In this document: positions 52,185-64,000 of the stretch, in pieces | Numbering within the stretch: the first letter of the stretch is position 1 | Layout: each line of letters starts with the position of its first letter | Notes under the pieces: generated by a model | Told to the model about the DNA's origin: nothing | Databases searched by the model: none | What the model saw: the letters and a program-made list of their open reading frames with translations, nothing else | Program-made: the position numbers and the translations under genes | Assembly (NCBI GenBank): GCA_012295275.1 | Contig: CM022672.1 | Coordinates: 33,541,561-33,605,560, forward strand | Direction: 5' to 3' | Source of the DNA: Chrysomallon squamiferum | Taxonomy: Eukaryota > Mollusca > Gastropoda > Neomphalida > Peltospiridae | DNA length: 64,000 nt

Positions 52185-52699
52185 AACAAAACCTACATTT
52201 ATTAAGCAAATCATATAAATATTTAAGAAAGCAATTGGACACTGGTGTGTGATTTTAGACAGATAAATAGACAGATTAATAACTGTGTAATGGAGATAAG
52301 AATTTTCTGACAAAATTTCAGCGTTTAATAATGCTTGTTTCTGTTGCCTTGCACTGTGTGATTTGAATAATATTTAAACAGAACTGTGCGTGAATTTAAC
52401 ATACATTTGGACCTGTTGCGTTCTTCCCATCTATGAAACGTAGCTCTGACGAATTTCCGTTCGATGCATACTAAAAATAACTTCCACATTTAGAAAAGCT
52501 TAGCTTCTCAGTCAGTGCAGCGTGCGTTCGAGCACTTGGTGTTCATTTATAACCCAAGTGAAGAATTAGCCACAAGGACAAAATTAACCCAGTTTTTATT
52601 ACCGTCTTCCAAAATTTACAATGATATAAATACATAAGAATCCTATTCTGAAGTGCTGCAATATTTGAAAAATGAAAGACGGAGAGGCAGACAGTGATT

Positions 52700-52880
<181 letters not shown>

Positions 52881-55109
52881 AGCGAGAAACAAAAACAGAA
52901 GGACAGAAATAGACAGAGAGACATCATGAAACTTCATAAATAATGTTGTTGTCAGTGGGGTTATATGTGCGTGTGTGTTTGTGTACTTGTGAGTGCAGAT
53001 TTGCATATGCATATGTGTGTGTGTGTGTGTGTATATAACTGACAAATTTTACACACAAGCAGGTTTACACGCACACACACACACACACACACATGCACAC
53101 TACTCCATAAACATAAGCGAAACCATTTCCTTAAAAGGCTAATTGTTTATTTTTTGTATTAATATATTTTTTTTAATTTTCATGTTTGGGAGAAAGGTGT
53201 GAATTCTGATAGAAAGGGTTTAAATTTAGCGTATATGAAATCTGAATTATGCTCAATTTAAATTTAACCTGATGCAAATATACAGGCAATGTTTTCAAAT
53301 AAAAAGATCTAGTTATTTTGTGGAAGAATTAGTTAAAGAATGAATATTTAACGACAATCCAGAAAATATATTGTCTTGAATATTTAAATAATAATAATAA
53401 TATTAATAATAAAGGCAATTTCAATAATAGCAATAATAACAACAGAATAGTGAAGGTATAAAACAGCTATAGGCACTATGGAGGTAATAGTAATATTATT
53501 GTTACTGTTACTTCTAAATCGGCGCCAACTTTCTGCTAAATGTCATAATCAGGAATGTCGTGCAAAAATCACAAGCGACTGAGCCAAAGAAACAAACATT
53601 TTTCATTATATATATAGTTGTAGCAATACTCGAGTAGTAAAATGTAAAAGTAATGACTGTAATAATAATAGTAACAGATGTGTTAGTACTAGAGTTATTA
53701 GTAGAGTCTGATATAACTTAGTAGCATTAGTAGCATTATTAGTCGAGTAGGGTTTTTGTAGTATTGGTAGGATTGCCAGTACTATGAGTGGTAGCTGTCT
53801 CATTAGAACTCCGCCTGTGACTAAGACATTAAGAAACAATTCACAGTAGCGAGAAGACATAAAAGGTGGACTTTCAGAGAAACCAAACGTCTTGAAAATT
53901 TCTAAGTAAGTAGTCAGGCAGCACCAGAAAAAATAATAAGTAGTGGCTCTCTGGTGGAATGAAAACGAAAACGAAATTATTTTACTACTTTGAAATAAAC
54001 ACAAAATAACACCCAGCTTCAAATAGTGCATGATATTTTGAAAATAAAATACAGAAAATAAACTAAATTTGTTATTGATGAAAATATATCTGGTAAGGGC
54101 AAAGATACACACTGACATAAAAACCAGTCATTTATTTTTAACATTAGTTTAGCAGATCGTGTATACAACTCAGTTCATTGTTTTGTCAGAAGCTAAACGT
54201 GCCTGCTTTGACGAAACTCTACACTACTGTCACGAAATTTTACACTGCTGCAATGAAACTACACTGCTGACTCACATGACTGGTATTACTTTTGTATGAG
54301 TCGGTTTTATACGTTCACTGGGAACACACCGCCCATTATAAAATAACACATGCATTTATCAAGTTACAAAAGCTTGAGCAAAAGTAAGAAAAAAAGAAAA
54401 AAGAAAGAAAGGAAAGAAAATAACAACAGTAATAGTATTTATAGCATTATTATTATACTGTTACTATTACTACTACTACTGCTGCTGCTACGGATCACCT
54501 ATTTTCTGTATAGCGATCTTTCTGAGTCATCATACTTCTAACTGTAACACCTGAGAAATCGGGACATACTTGAGAGGCCAGATGAAGTTTAGGATTACTC
54601 ACTAAGGTTAGCTTACACACACACATACAAAATATAAACGAATACTGTAATACCTGACAAATCGGGACATACTTGAGAGGCCAGATAAAGTTTAGAATGA
54701 CTCATTAAGTTTAGCTCGCTCTCATGTAGTAAACGAACAAAATAACTGTGCATGATATAACGTTCAACATAGTGACACATTTTCCGAAGTTAAGCTCCCT
54801 TCGTGATGCAGAATTACGTTTTTTAGTTAGTATAGCCATAAATACACTCACACAATTCTTCTTCTTCTTCTTATTATTATTATATATTTTGTTTTGTTTT
54901 TTTGAATATTTAAGGACTCGTTTGTATATAGGGCGTATACTGTCATATATCTCATCCCTTGAGTAACACACAGTCTGCCATGAATTGAACAGCCAATCAA
55001 ACACAGGCTAAGAACAATACGTGAAAAAGAGCTTTCTCTTTTCTAAGGGAAAAGTAACCTCACGTATCCATCAAAGGCAACATTAACCAAAGTATCCAAT
55101 AAAGTCAGT

Positions 55110-55238
55110 AAACTGCTAGATTTCATAATAAATCTACAGAAGACACCTCTAACTACGTTTACTCTGAGAGAAACAAAATGATGGGATCGTGGAAATGTAG
55201 GGAAAGTTGAAATTCATCGGGTATTGATTAACAGTAAG
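55110..55238 (+). repeat. 5'-segment repeat, A' copy 1
   Basis: Partner of 19690-19818; ends TGATTAACAGTAAG|GTAAGT. Confidence 0.6.
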
Positions 55239-55295
55239 GTAAGTCCAGGCAAAAATAATTTATTTGTGAACGAATTAGACCTGACATAGCTACCA

Positions 55296-55538
55296 ATGAG
55301 AAACAAACAACTTAAAAACTGTTCAGAAGCCGAATTTCAAATTGTTATACAAGATCCAGTGAATTTCTTCACCAAGAAACAAGATAATGTTTATTTAAAT
55401 ATTTTATTAGGACATACTTTTTCTTTTCAGTTTGAAATATGTAATTGGCAGAACAATGTGGTCTTTCTAAATTATGAAAATAACGGGTCAGCAATAAGGC
55501 CAAATGATATCTATTTAGATTCAAGGCATTCTATGTAG
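55296..55538 (+). CDS. Hypothetical 80-residue ORF, A' copy
   Basis: Partner of 19876-20118 with three substitutions visible by eye (EA to DP, M to R). Same caveats; no family recognised. Confidence 0.25.
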   Translation: MRNKQLKNCSEAEFQIVIQDPVNFFTKKQDNVYLNILLGHTFSFQFEICNWQNNVVFLNYENNGSAIRPNDIYLDSRHSM

Positions 55539-55615
55539 AAACTAGATTAACTGATTTTTAACTCACATTTGGCTGTATTAGCGAAATATTTATTGAATAA
55601 TTTATCTATTGTCAT

Positions 55616-55666
<51 letters not shown>

Positions 55667-56517
55667 GTTATTTATTTATTTATTTAGTTAGTTAGTTAGT
55701 TATTTAGTTTAGATAGTTATTTAGTTAGTTAGTTAGTTATATCAGGCCTCGAAATGACAGATCGTCAGGTCGGCAAATGCGGCTAAAATTATGGGTCAAT
55801 ATCCAAAAAATATTATTCTGGCGACCTTGTTGTTTGCTTCCTTAAGTTTAAACATGTTAATCATTTTATCGTAAATATTTATTTCACATAAAAATCTCAC
55901 ACTAAATTTGTGGACCGAATATATATGTATTAGTAATAGTAGTAGGTAGTAGTAGGGGTTGTAGTAGTAGTAGTGGTAGTAGTAGTAGTAGTAATAGTAG
56001 ATGTAGTAATAGTAGCAGTAGTAGGAGTTGTAGTAATAGTAGTAGTAGTAGTAATGAAAAATATTTATTTATTTGTTTGTTTGCTTGTTTATTTACTTAT
56101 TTGTTTGTTAGTTTGTTTGTTTGTTTATTTTTATTTTTATTTACTACTTCTTGTAGTAAACGTAGTACTGTAAATGACATAACTGTTCACACTGTTAGAA
56201 TAACTAGCGACACCAGTTCGCAATTACTGTATCCATTCTTCTTCCTTCTGACATAACAGTATAAAAATACGCCGCAATAAAATATAAATTTACACTACCT
56301 ATAGTGATTTTTGTTGTAGACTGTATTTCAAAAATACAGATAACGTCATTTAAGCAGTAATAACTAAAGTGTTGCAACGATATAAAGCTGAAGTAGTCAT
56401 ACGAGTAGTTCCATAAATAGTTTGGGTAATCAAAGTAGAAATGTTACTAGGTTTCGCCTACGTTGTTATCATCGTTGTCGCAATAAAAGTAGTAGTTATA
56501 ATCATAATAATAATAAT

Positions 56518-56569
<52 letters not shown>

Positions 56570-57944
56570 TTAAAAATAATAATAATAATAATAATAATAA
56601 TAATCATATTCATAATGGCAGTTCCAATAATAGCAATAATAACAATATAGTGAAGGTACGACAACAGATACAGATACTATAGAAGTAATATTATTATTAT
56701 TATTATTATTATTACTGATACTTCTAAATTGTGCCAACTTTCTGCTAAATGTCACATACAAGAATGTCTAGAAGCAGCCTTTTAGGTAAAACCGTTCATT
56801 TTTATTTAGATCCGCATGAAATATTCTCCGATTAATTCCACAGTGACAAGCGACTGAGTTAACAGAAACAAACATAGTTATATATATATATATATAAACT
56901 GATAGCAGTACTCGAGTAGTAAAATGTAATAGTAATGGGTGTAATGATAATAGTAACAGATGTGTTTGTATTATCATTATCAGTAGAGTAGGGTTTGGTA
57001 GTATTTGTAGTATTACCAGTAGTATGAGTGGTAGCTGTCTCATTAGAACTCAGTCTGTAGTTCAGACATTAAGAAACAATAAACACAGATAAACCAAAGG
57101 TCTTGAAAACTGCGAAGTAAGTAGTCAGGCAGGTATTAAAACAACAACAACAACTACGACATATGAGTAATTGTATGCTGGTGGAAAAAGAATATATTTT
57201 AATGGTTTGAAATAAACACAAAATAACACCCAGCTTCAAATAGTGCATGCTGTTTTAAAAAATTTAAACCACAAAAGAAAAACAAATAAAGAAAAATTGT
57301 AACTGATCAAAAGATATCTGGTAAGGGGGTAGATAAACACTGACATAGAAACCTGTCATTTACTTCTGATAAACTGCCTGCTGTGATCAAAGTTTACTCT
57401 GCTGTGATCAAACTTTACTCTGCTGACTCATACAACTGGTGTTATTTGTGTGTGAGGCGGCATTTTATGTTCACTAGGAACACAACACCCGTCATAGAAT
57501 AGAACTAGCTAAACCTGAAGTCTGAATGGCTAACTAATAAATCAGTTCATTGTTATTTCAGCAGAAGGAATCCATCTAAGTGTACTATGCTTTTATCATG
57601 TTTATTATAAACGTTGCACTATTTCAATATGCTAAATAAATAAATAAAAAATAAATAAAAGTAACTAAATAGAAAACAGAAAACGCCTCTAAGATAAACC
57701 ATTCGTTAGATTATATTTCTCGGTGTTATCACAGCTACTTATTGTGACACGCGATCATTCGGGTCAAAGTTGTGAGGCCAGTGGAAATTTTAGGATGACT
57801 CGTTAAGGCTAGCTCGTCTCATATACCAACAGGGAAAGTACCTGAATTGTGCAACCAATCAAACAGTGTCTACTTTCTTTTTCCAAGAACAATACGTGAC
57901 AAAGAGCTTTGTCTTTTCTTGGAAAAAATTAACCTGACGTGTAC

Positions 57945-58085
57945 ATAAAAGGAAATAAACTGCTTGATATCATAATAAATCTACAGCAGAAACCTCAAAC
58001 AACGTTTACACTGAGAGAAACAAAATGATGCGAGCGTGGAAATGTTTGGAAAGTTGAAATTCATCGGATATTGATTAACAGTAAG
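57945..58085 (+). repeat. 5'-segment repeat, A' copy 2
   Basis: Partner of 22555-22696, again followed by the GA run. Confidence 0.6.
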
Positions 58086-58303
58086 GTAAGACCAGGCAAA
58101 AGTAATTTATTTGAAGGTAATAAATAAATAAATAAGAAGAAGAAGAAAAAATACTTATTTATATTTAGTATGTGTATGGTTTTATGAGAAAAATCTAAAG
58201 TATAATATATATTTAAAAGTTATAGCAGCATTCAGTTGTTGAACACTTTTCAGATACTGGAGTAGGCACTCGAAAACATACTTGAACTATTTTATGATAT
58301 TAC

Positions 58304-58432
<129 letters not shown>

Positions 58433-58703
58433 ATGATTCCCACATTGCTTTGTTTTGTTTTTGTTCTTGTTTTTTTGTCACTGCGAAATTGCAAATATCA
58501 CTCTAGTCAAAGTTATTTGTATAGATTCTGTATAATATTTTCTGTAATGTTTCACAACGGAATAATTATTAACTGACCCTGACAGTTTGTAAAAATTGCG
58601 GGAAAGTTTATACAAAAGTAATTTTTTTGTTGTTGTAGAAAACAGATGTTGAAATGTTACTGCTTTTGGTCTAAGTGTACAGTATGGTATATATTTATTT
58701 CTC

Positions 58704-59088
58704 TCAGAAGATAAAGTTGTGCGTAAAAATATAGAGGATCTCAGCACCAGTATCAGAATTACATGAATGAAATACTCTGTCTTCTCTTTCGATACTGAAC
58801 CATCTACAAGTTTCAATAGTAAGTCTGACATTACTGCTTATAAACTTTCTATCATTTTTTTTTTTTGGCATCTTGAACAGATAATTTTCTAATTTAAATT
58901 CATCTTTAGACTTCCTGTAATTAATACCTTTAGATGACTCAAGTTTATTTACGATTTTTGTAAAACATAAAAGCTTTTCAACCACAAGACATTCATTTGG
59001 AGACATGAATACGTACTATATAAACCACATTTATCTAGTATACTTTTTATGGAATATAACAAAGGACATTGATATAGCATTTAAACTA
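58704..59088 (-). mobile_element. LINE C-terminal remnant, A' copy
   Basis: Minus-strand frame MSPNECLVVEKLLCFTKIVN, later LTIETCRWFSIEREDRVF, the LINE tail segment. This copy is open for 100 codons, while the block A copy has an extra shift. The upstream half of the LINE is missing because the contig ends. Confidence 0.7.
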
Positions 59089-59555
59089 GATTTCATAATA
59101 AATCTACAGAAGACACCTCTGACTACGTTTACTCTGAGAGAAACAAATGATGGGATCGTGGAAATGTAGGGAAAGTTGAAATTCATCGGGTATTGATTAA
59201 CAGTAAGGTAAGACCAGGCAAAAATAATTTATTTGTGAACGAATTAGACCTGACATAGCTACCAATGAGAAACAAACAACTTAAAAACTGTTCAGAAGCC
59301 GAATTTCTTCACCAAGAAACAAGATAATGTTTATTTAAATATTTTATTAGGACATACTTTTTCTTTTCAGTTTGAAATATGTAATTAGCAGAACAATGTG
59401 GACTTTCTAAACGATGAAAATAACGGATCAGCAATAATGCCAAATGATATCTATTTAGATTCAAGACATTCTATGTAGAAACTAGATTAACTGATTTTTA
59501 ACTCACATTTGGTTGTATTAGCGAAATATTTATTGAATAATTTATCTATTCTCAT

Positions 59556-59598
<43 letters not shown>

Positions 59599-59804
59599 GT
59601 TAGTTAGTTAGTTAGTTATAGCAGGGCTCGAAATGACAGATCGTCAGGTCGGCAAAATGCGGACAAAATTATGGGTCAATATCAAAAAATATTATTCTGG
59701 CGACCTTGTTTTTGCTTCCTTAGGTTATAACATGTTAATCATTTTATCGTAAATATGTATTTCACATAAAAATGTCACACTAAATTTGTGGATCGAATAT
59801 ATAT
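59089..59804 (+). mobile_element. 1-kb inserted segment, A' copy, cut by the gap
   Basis: Partner of 23676 onward, including the donor-bearing segment (ending 59207) and the 29-bp-deleted ORF region. Runs into N at GATCGAATATATAT. Confidence 0.7.
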
Positions 59805-60004
59805 NNNNNNNNNNNNNNNNNNNNNNNNNNNNNNNNNNNNNNNNNNNNNNNNNNNNNNNNNNNNNNNNNNNNNNNNNNNNNNNNNNNNNNNNNNNNNNNN
59901 NNNNNNNNNNNNNNNNNNNNNNNNNNNNNNNNNNNNNNNNNNNNNNNNNNNNNNNNNNNNNNNNNNNNNNNNNNNNNNNNNNNNNNNNNNNNNNNNNNNN
60001 NNNN
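59805..60004. other. Assembly gap (200 N)
   Basis: Second fixed 200-N gap. The right-hand contig starts inside a sacsin-like coding exon, so distance and orientation are unverified. Confidence 0.99.
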
Positions 60005-63000
60005 CTGATGAATGTATTCTCTTGGAATATAACTGTTTTACCTTGCAATGACTTTGAAATTAACTTATTTACTTCAGAGTCTTCTAATGAACATTTTTCA
60101 TTAAGACAGTAATATACAGAAGAACATACATCGCTCAGTTTGTGAAAATCAGCCTCCTCAAGACTATCTGTTTCTACAGATGAGACAGTCTGAAGATGCT
60201 CAATGATGTTCTCAACAGAAATATCAGATTCAGTCTTTACACCAAGCCACTCAAGGGTCTGTTTTGTTCTCATAAAGTTTAGCCTTGATGAATCTAAGAT
60301 TAACTTGTTTGAACATCCAATGTTTATACATTCTTCAAAATATAATGACAATGGACTATCAAGAACTTTATCCGTATAACACCAACTAGTTGGCCAGTTT
60401 TGTGGTTTCTTAAGGATTGGTAAAAATTTGTTATTTTGTATCTTTTCTTTGAAAGTCGGTGGACATGTACAAAATCTTTTCTTAGATGAGATGTGACTTT
60501 GATGTGATTCGTATTCTCCCAGGTAAAGCAGAATGTATTTAAATCTCGTAACTAAATCTTTCATGTTCACTTTAGACAGTGTTTCAACAGATTTCACTCG
60601 ATCATAAAGCACACTCCACTGTAGTTCTTCATTTTGCATTCCTAGGTCAGACAATGCTGAAAGAATATCTGGAGAACAAAAATCATTCTCATTTGAGTTT
60701 GATGGGAAAAAACCATCGGAGTCGAAAAACATGCAAGCTGTTTTTCCTTGTGGGTGAACTAAGTATTTTGGTTGCCTCAGTGTCCCTGAAGGAAGTGTTG
60801 GTATGCAAGGGGTTTCCCGTATCATATTTTTTATTTGAGGAGAATTGCTTTTCAAAGCAATAATAACCAGGCTGTCTCTGTCTTGGTCATTCCAATATGG
60901 ATCATTTATGTTTGGAAAGAAGATTTGTAGATAAAATTCTTCAATGCTTAATGTATGTCTTTTTATCTCAGTATATAGTCCAGCCTCAACAAAACCGTTC
61001 AGAATATTTTCAGGAAGGTCTATGACAGTTTTGTTTCCTCTGTAGTAGTGTTCGAATGCAGCAAATGCAATTAGCCCAGTTCCTTCTTTGAAACGTATCA
61101 GTGGATCCAACAAGAGCATTTTCTCAAAAGTAACCCATTTTGAATTATACAGGAGTATCTGAGGACTGTCATCAACAATCATTTGATGAAATCTTTTAAA
61201 AAGTGTTTCATACTCTTTCTCTAAAGATGGCCACAAAGCATAAAAATGTTCAGGATCGGTATATCCAACTGATTTCAATGCTTCAAAAGCATTTATCACT
61301 GACAGTGATACTGCATCTGAATTTAGCGCTTCATTCCAGTTTGCTTCTTTTGAAACAGATTTTTCATCCTCTGACGTAGAGCACAGATGTTTTCTGTCAT
61401 GTGTTAAAGCAAATGCACCATTTATGTGCAGTGGCAAAGGAATTGTAATTGGTAATGGTAGGAAACAAAACAAATGGCCATTTTTGTAAAATCCATCAGG
61501 ACATTCATTAAGAGGTAAAATGACGTTTTCTCTTTCACAGATTGATATTGCTGTTGCTGCCAATGGCAGTAGACCTTTAAGTTCCTTTCTCCTTGCCATA
61601 TCAACAGATTCTCTTCTTCCGAGGCACCATGAAATAATCCAGTTTACTTGACTTTTTGATGAAATAACACTGAATACACTTTTAGCTGCGTCAAATACAG
61701 AAAGTGATATTGTGATAATCTCGTTCACTAAATCTTTGCTTTCAGTTTCATTCTCCCATAGGTCAGAAAGATGTTTGAGTACTGATGTAGAAAGTTCTGT
61801 GCTTCTTTTTCTAACTTCTTTTCGAACCTCTACAAGAAGACTAGCCTTTGAAGGATCTCTTCTTTGTGGGGGTAAATGGAACATTCTGACATATTTCACA
61901 TTCTGACAAAACAGCAGCAAATTTCCTGCACTGGACACAAATAAGTCCATGAATTTTTTCATTTCAGCTGGAGAATAATACAAACCACTAATTTCGCTGC
62001 GTTGTGCTTGTAACTTTGTTCTGAGAGGAAATCTGAATAATGTACCTGGATACTCTGATTGCAGTAAATTGCAACCAAACACTTTCTCGAATGGTTTGAA
62101 CTGATTCTTCATTTTCTGCAACATTAATTTGTTTTTCTGCTTTGTAAGATCTGCTTTCAGTCCAGGAGTTCCAAGAAAATGTTCATGCGGATCAAATATG
62201 ACAAAATGATTTCCACTTACAAAACTTGGAACATCAGTCAAGTTGTAAACTGAATTGAAACCTAATCCAAATCTTCCTATTTTTGTAGAATCGTCCATTT
62301 TGGTTTCTCCACTTAACTTGGTGATGTTAGCAAAGTCAGATTTAGAAAACTGAGCATCATTCTGTGCCCACAAAGCTGGGCCCTGTAAGGAAGCCATTCC
62401 TTCATTGATTAAGTCAGTTCTTGCTTCCAAATTCTCTCTTTCATCGTAGAGAAAATTCACTTCAAAAGCTCCAGCATCATCAGCATTCTGTATAATTTCC
62501 TTTGGGACAGAAAAACCATCAGTATATTCATGTAATAGATTTCTCAGGCGTCTTGTTAATGGTTCAGTTTGTCCATAATTCATATCAAATTCTTCTGTTG
62601 CATTCAGTAGTGGGTTAGTCAAAATGCGAATACCAAGATCTCTTACCAGCTCTGAAGGGATTTGAGCAAAATAATAATTTTCTGTATCATCGTCGATGTA
62701 AGAAAATTGGTAAGATTCACAGTACACACAATGTCTCAGCTGCTTTAGAACCAGTCGCTTTTCATCATTATGTACTGGAAGTAGTAAATCTGTTTTATCA
62801 GTAGTTTCATCTTCTTTCAGAACCTTCAGTATTCTCAGAACTAGTGAAAGATCTGTTGAAACTGACAACCCATCAACACACTCATCGTGGTTTTGCTGAA
62901 TTTCTTTCAATACATCCATCAACATTTGTGAAGTCTGTTTTTCTGAAGCACCAAGTTGGTGAAAAATGTGACTAAAACATAGTAAAGATTTTGGTAGTAT

Positions 63001-64000
63001 GTACCGGTAAGGCTTGAGATCAATATCTGAAGACTGGTCTTTTATCCAAACATTTTCAGGCTTAACAAATCCAACGTCTTCGCCAATCCATACGACATTC
63101 ATGGTAGCTAACTTGATTTGAATTTTTGTTGATAGTGTAATTTTACTGAAATAGTGGTACACCTCATTTAACTGCGTCATGTACATCTGATGTTCCTCTG
63201 CACAATACGTCTCTATTATATTATTTATGTGTTTGACAATCACATCAACACAGGGATTTTGGGTAAGATCAGTTCTGTTCATTAACAAATTGTCTTTGGT
63301 GACAACTTGCACAGAACCTACTAAGTTTAGATAAGTGAAATGGCACATGTCTTTTGGTCTGCCAATATTTCTCTCATTTCCTCCAGCAAAGGGAAGATGC
63401 TGAGGGTAAGATGAAGGTCTCTCAGTCAGAACTGGCATCCATCGAGATGACTTTATTTTTGATAATTGATGTTCTGAAATATCGCATTTTGCCAAGCTCA
63501 TCAAAATAGCTTCTGCTTTTTCTCTAACCATCTCTGGCTCAAGAATATTTTCAATTAATGAAACTGAATTACAGATTTCTTTTGAAGTTACATTTTGATC
63601 TTTTTTCAATCCTAGCTTCTCCAATCCAGATAGCATATTAGGCTGGGAAAATTCTTCACTTGGAAACATTTCTTCACCATAGAAGAGCTTTTGGAGGAAT
63701 GGACTGCGAGGATCAAATAAGTCTTTTGCTCTTTTCAATTCTGCCTTCCTACAGGAAGGCAAGAAATGGATATCTGTAGCTTTTTGACTAATTTCTACCT
63801 TATTAAGATAATCATGACTGTTTTCACAGAGAAATCTCATGAATGTTTGTATATTTTCTGTACTGTAATATTTTTGGTGTGGGAATGTCATGAGATCAAG
63901 AACTTTGCATATAAGCTGATGAATGGAAACTTCTTTAGCTCCCACGTGTTCAGCTAGTTTACGCGATGAAGCAGAAAGCCCATGTAAATACTCTGATGGA
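60005..64000 (-). CDS. Second sacsin-like gene, partial (giant exon)
   Basis: Minus-strand frame open across all 3,996 bases; both ends are cut (5' by the window edge, 3' by the gap). It matches 30581-34576 of the first gene without a single indel. It covers the tail of module 1 and the start of module 2, with EIIQNADDAGAFEVNFLY, QGPALWAQNDAQF and GRFGLGFNSVYNLTD all kept. About 80 residues differ by eye over about 1,332, clustered before module 2 and near the YALWP segment. A run of differences sits at the first third (for example CTKGELK to CRKAELK). An intact frame with many replacements and no length change indicates a functional paralogue under constraint, although a divergent allele cannot be fully excluded. 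Confidence 0.93.

Overview
Overview. This is an AT-rich metazoan segment dense in microsatellites, with spliced genes (GT..AG introns), non-LTR and LTR retrotransposon remnants, and two 200-N assembly gaps (10743-10942 and 59805-60004). So the window is three contigs joined in a scaffold. Best guess for the organism is a lophotrochozoan, probably a mollusc. This rests on the general character of the sequence (sacsin-like paralogues, beta-microseminoprotein-like secreted proteins, a Gmr1-type Ty3/gypsy remnant, abundant triplet and GA microsatellites). Nothing in the window proves a species.

Contig 1 (1-10742). The minus strand carries the exons of a small secreted cysteine-rich protein resembling beta-microseminoprotein (MSMB/PSP94): a signal-peptide exon (7720-7810), two interchangeable cysteine-domain exons (6822-6942 and 1937-2057) and a 3' exon (1221-1341) with a premature stop. 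An intact plus-strand copy of the 3' exon (10167-10287) lies in an inverted duplicate. The rest is microsatellite and older copies of sequence also found in contig 2.

Contig 2 (10943-59804). A 13.4-kb block A (11025-24397) and its near-identical direct repeat A' (46421-59804) flank a complete sacsin-like gene (start codon 25883, stop 41499, seven coding exons including one 10.8-kb exon, about 4,334 residues). Each block carries decayed MSMB-like exons split by a Gmr1-like gypsy fragment, a U2 snRNA-like sequence, several copies of a splice-donor-bearing 5'-segment repeat, and part of a LINE. The sacsin-like gene encodes three GHKL-ATPase SIRPT-type modules, a J domain with HPD and a C-terminal HEPN domain. 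It lacks the N-terminal ubiquitin-like domain. One base too many near 37030 breaks its frame once.

Contig 3 (60005-64000). A second sacsin-like gene lies on the minus strand, truncated by the gap and by the window end. It is open throughout and aligns to 30581-34576 of the first copy at exactly equal length (3,996 bp), with about 80 amino-acid changes by eye. The layout suggests a multi-copy sacsin locus with unresolved segmental duplications. Sacsin is a chaperone-like protein, and its ATPase, J and HEPN parts presumably act together in protein quality control. The small secreted genes show no functional link to it.
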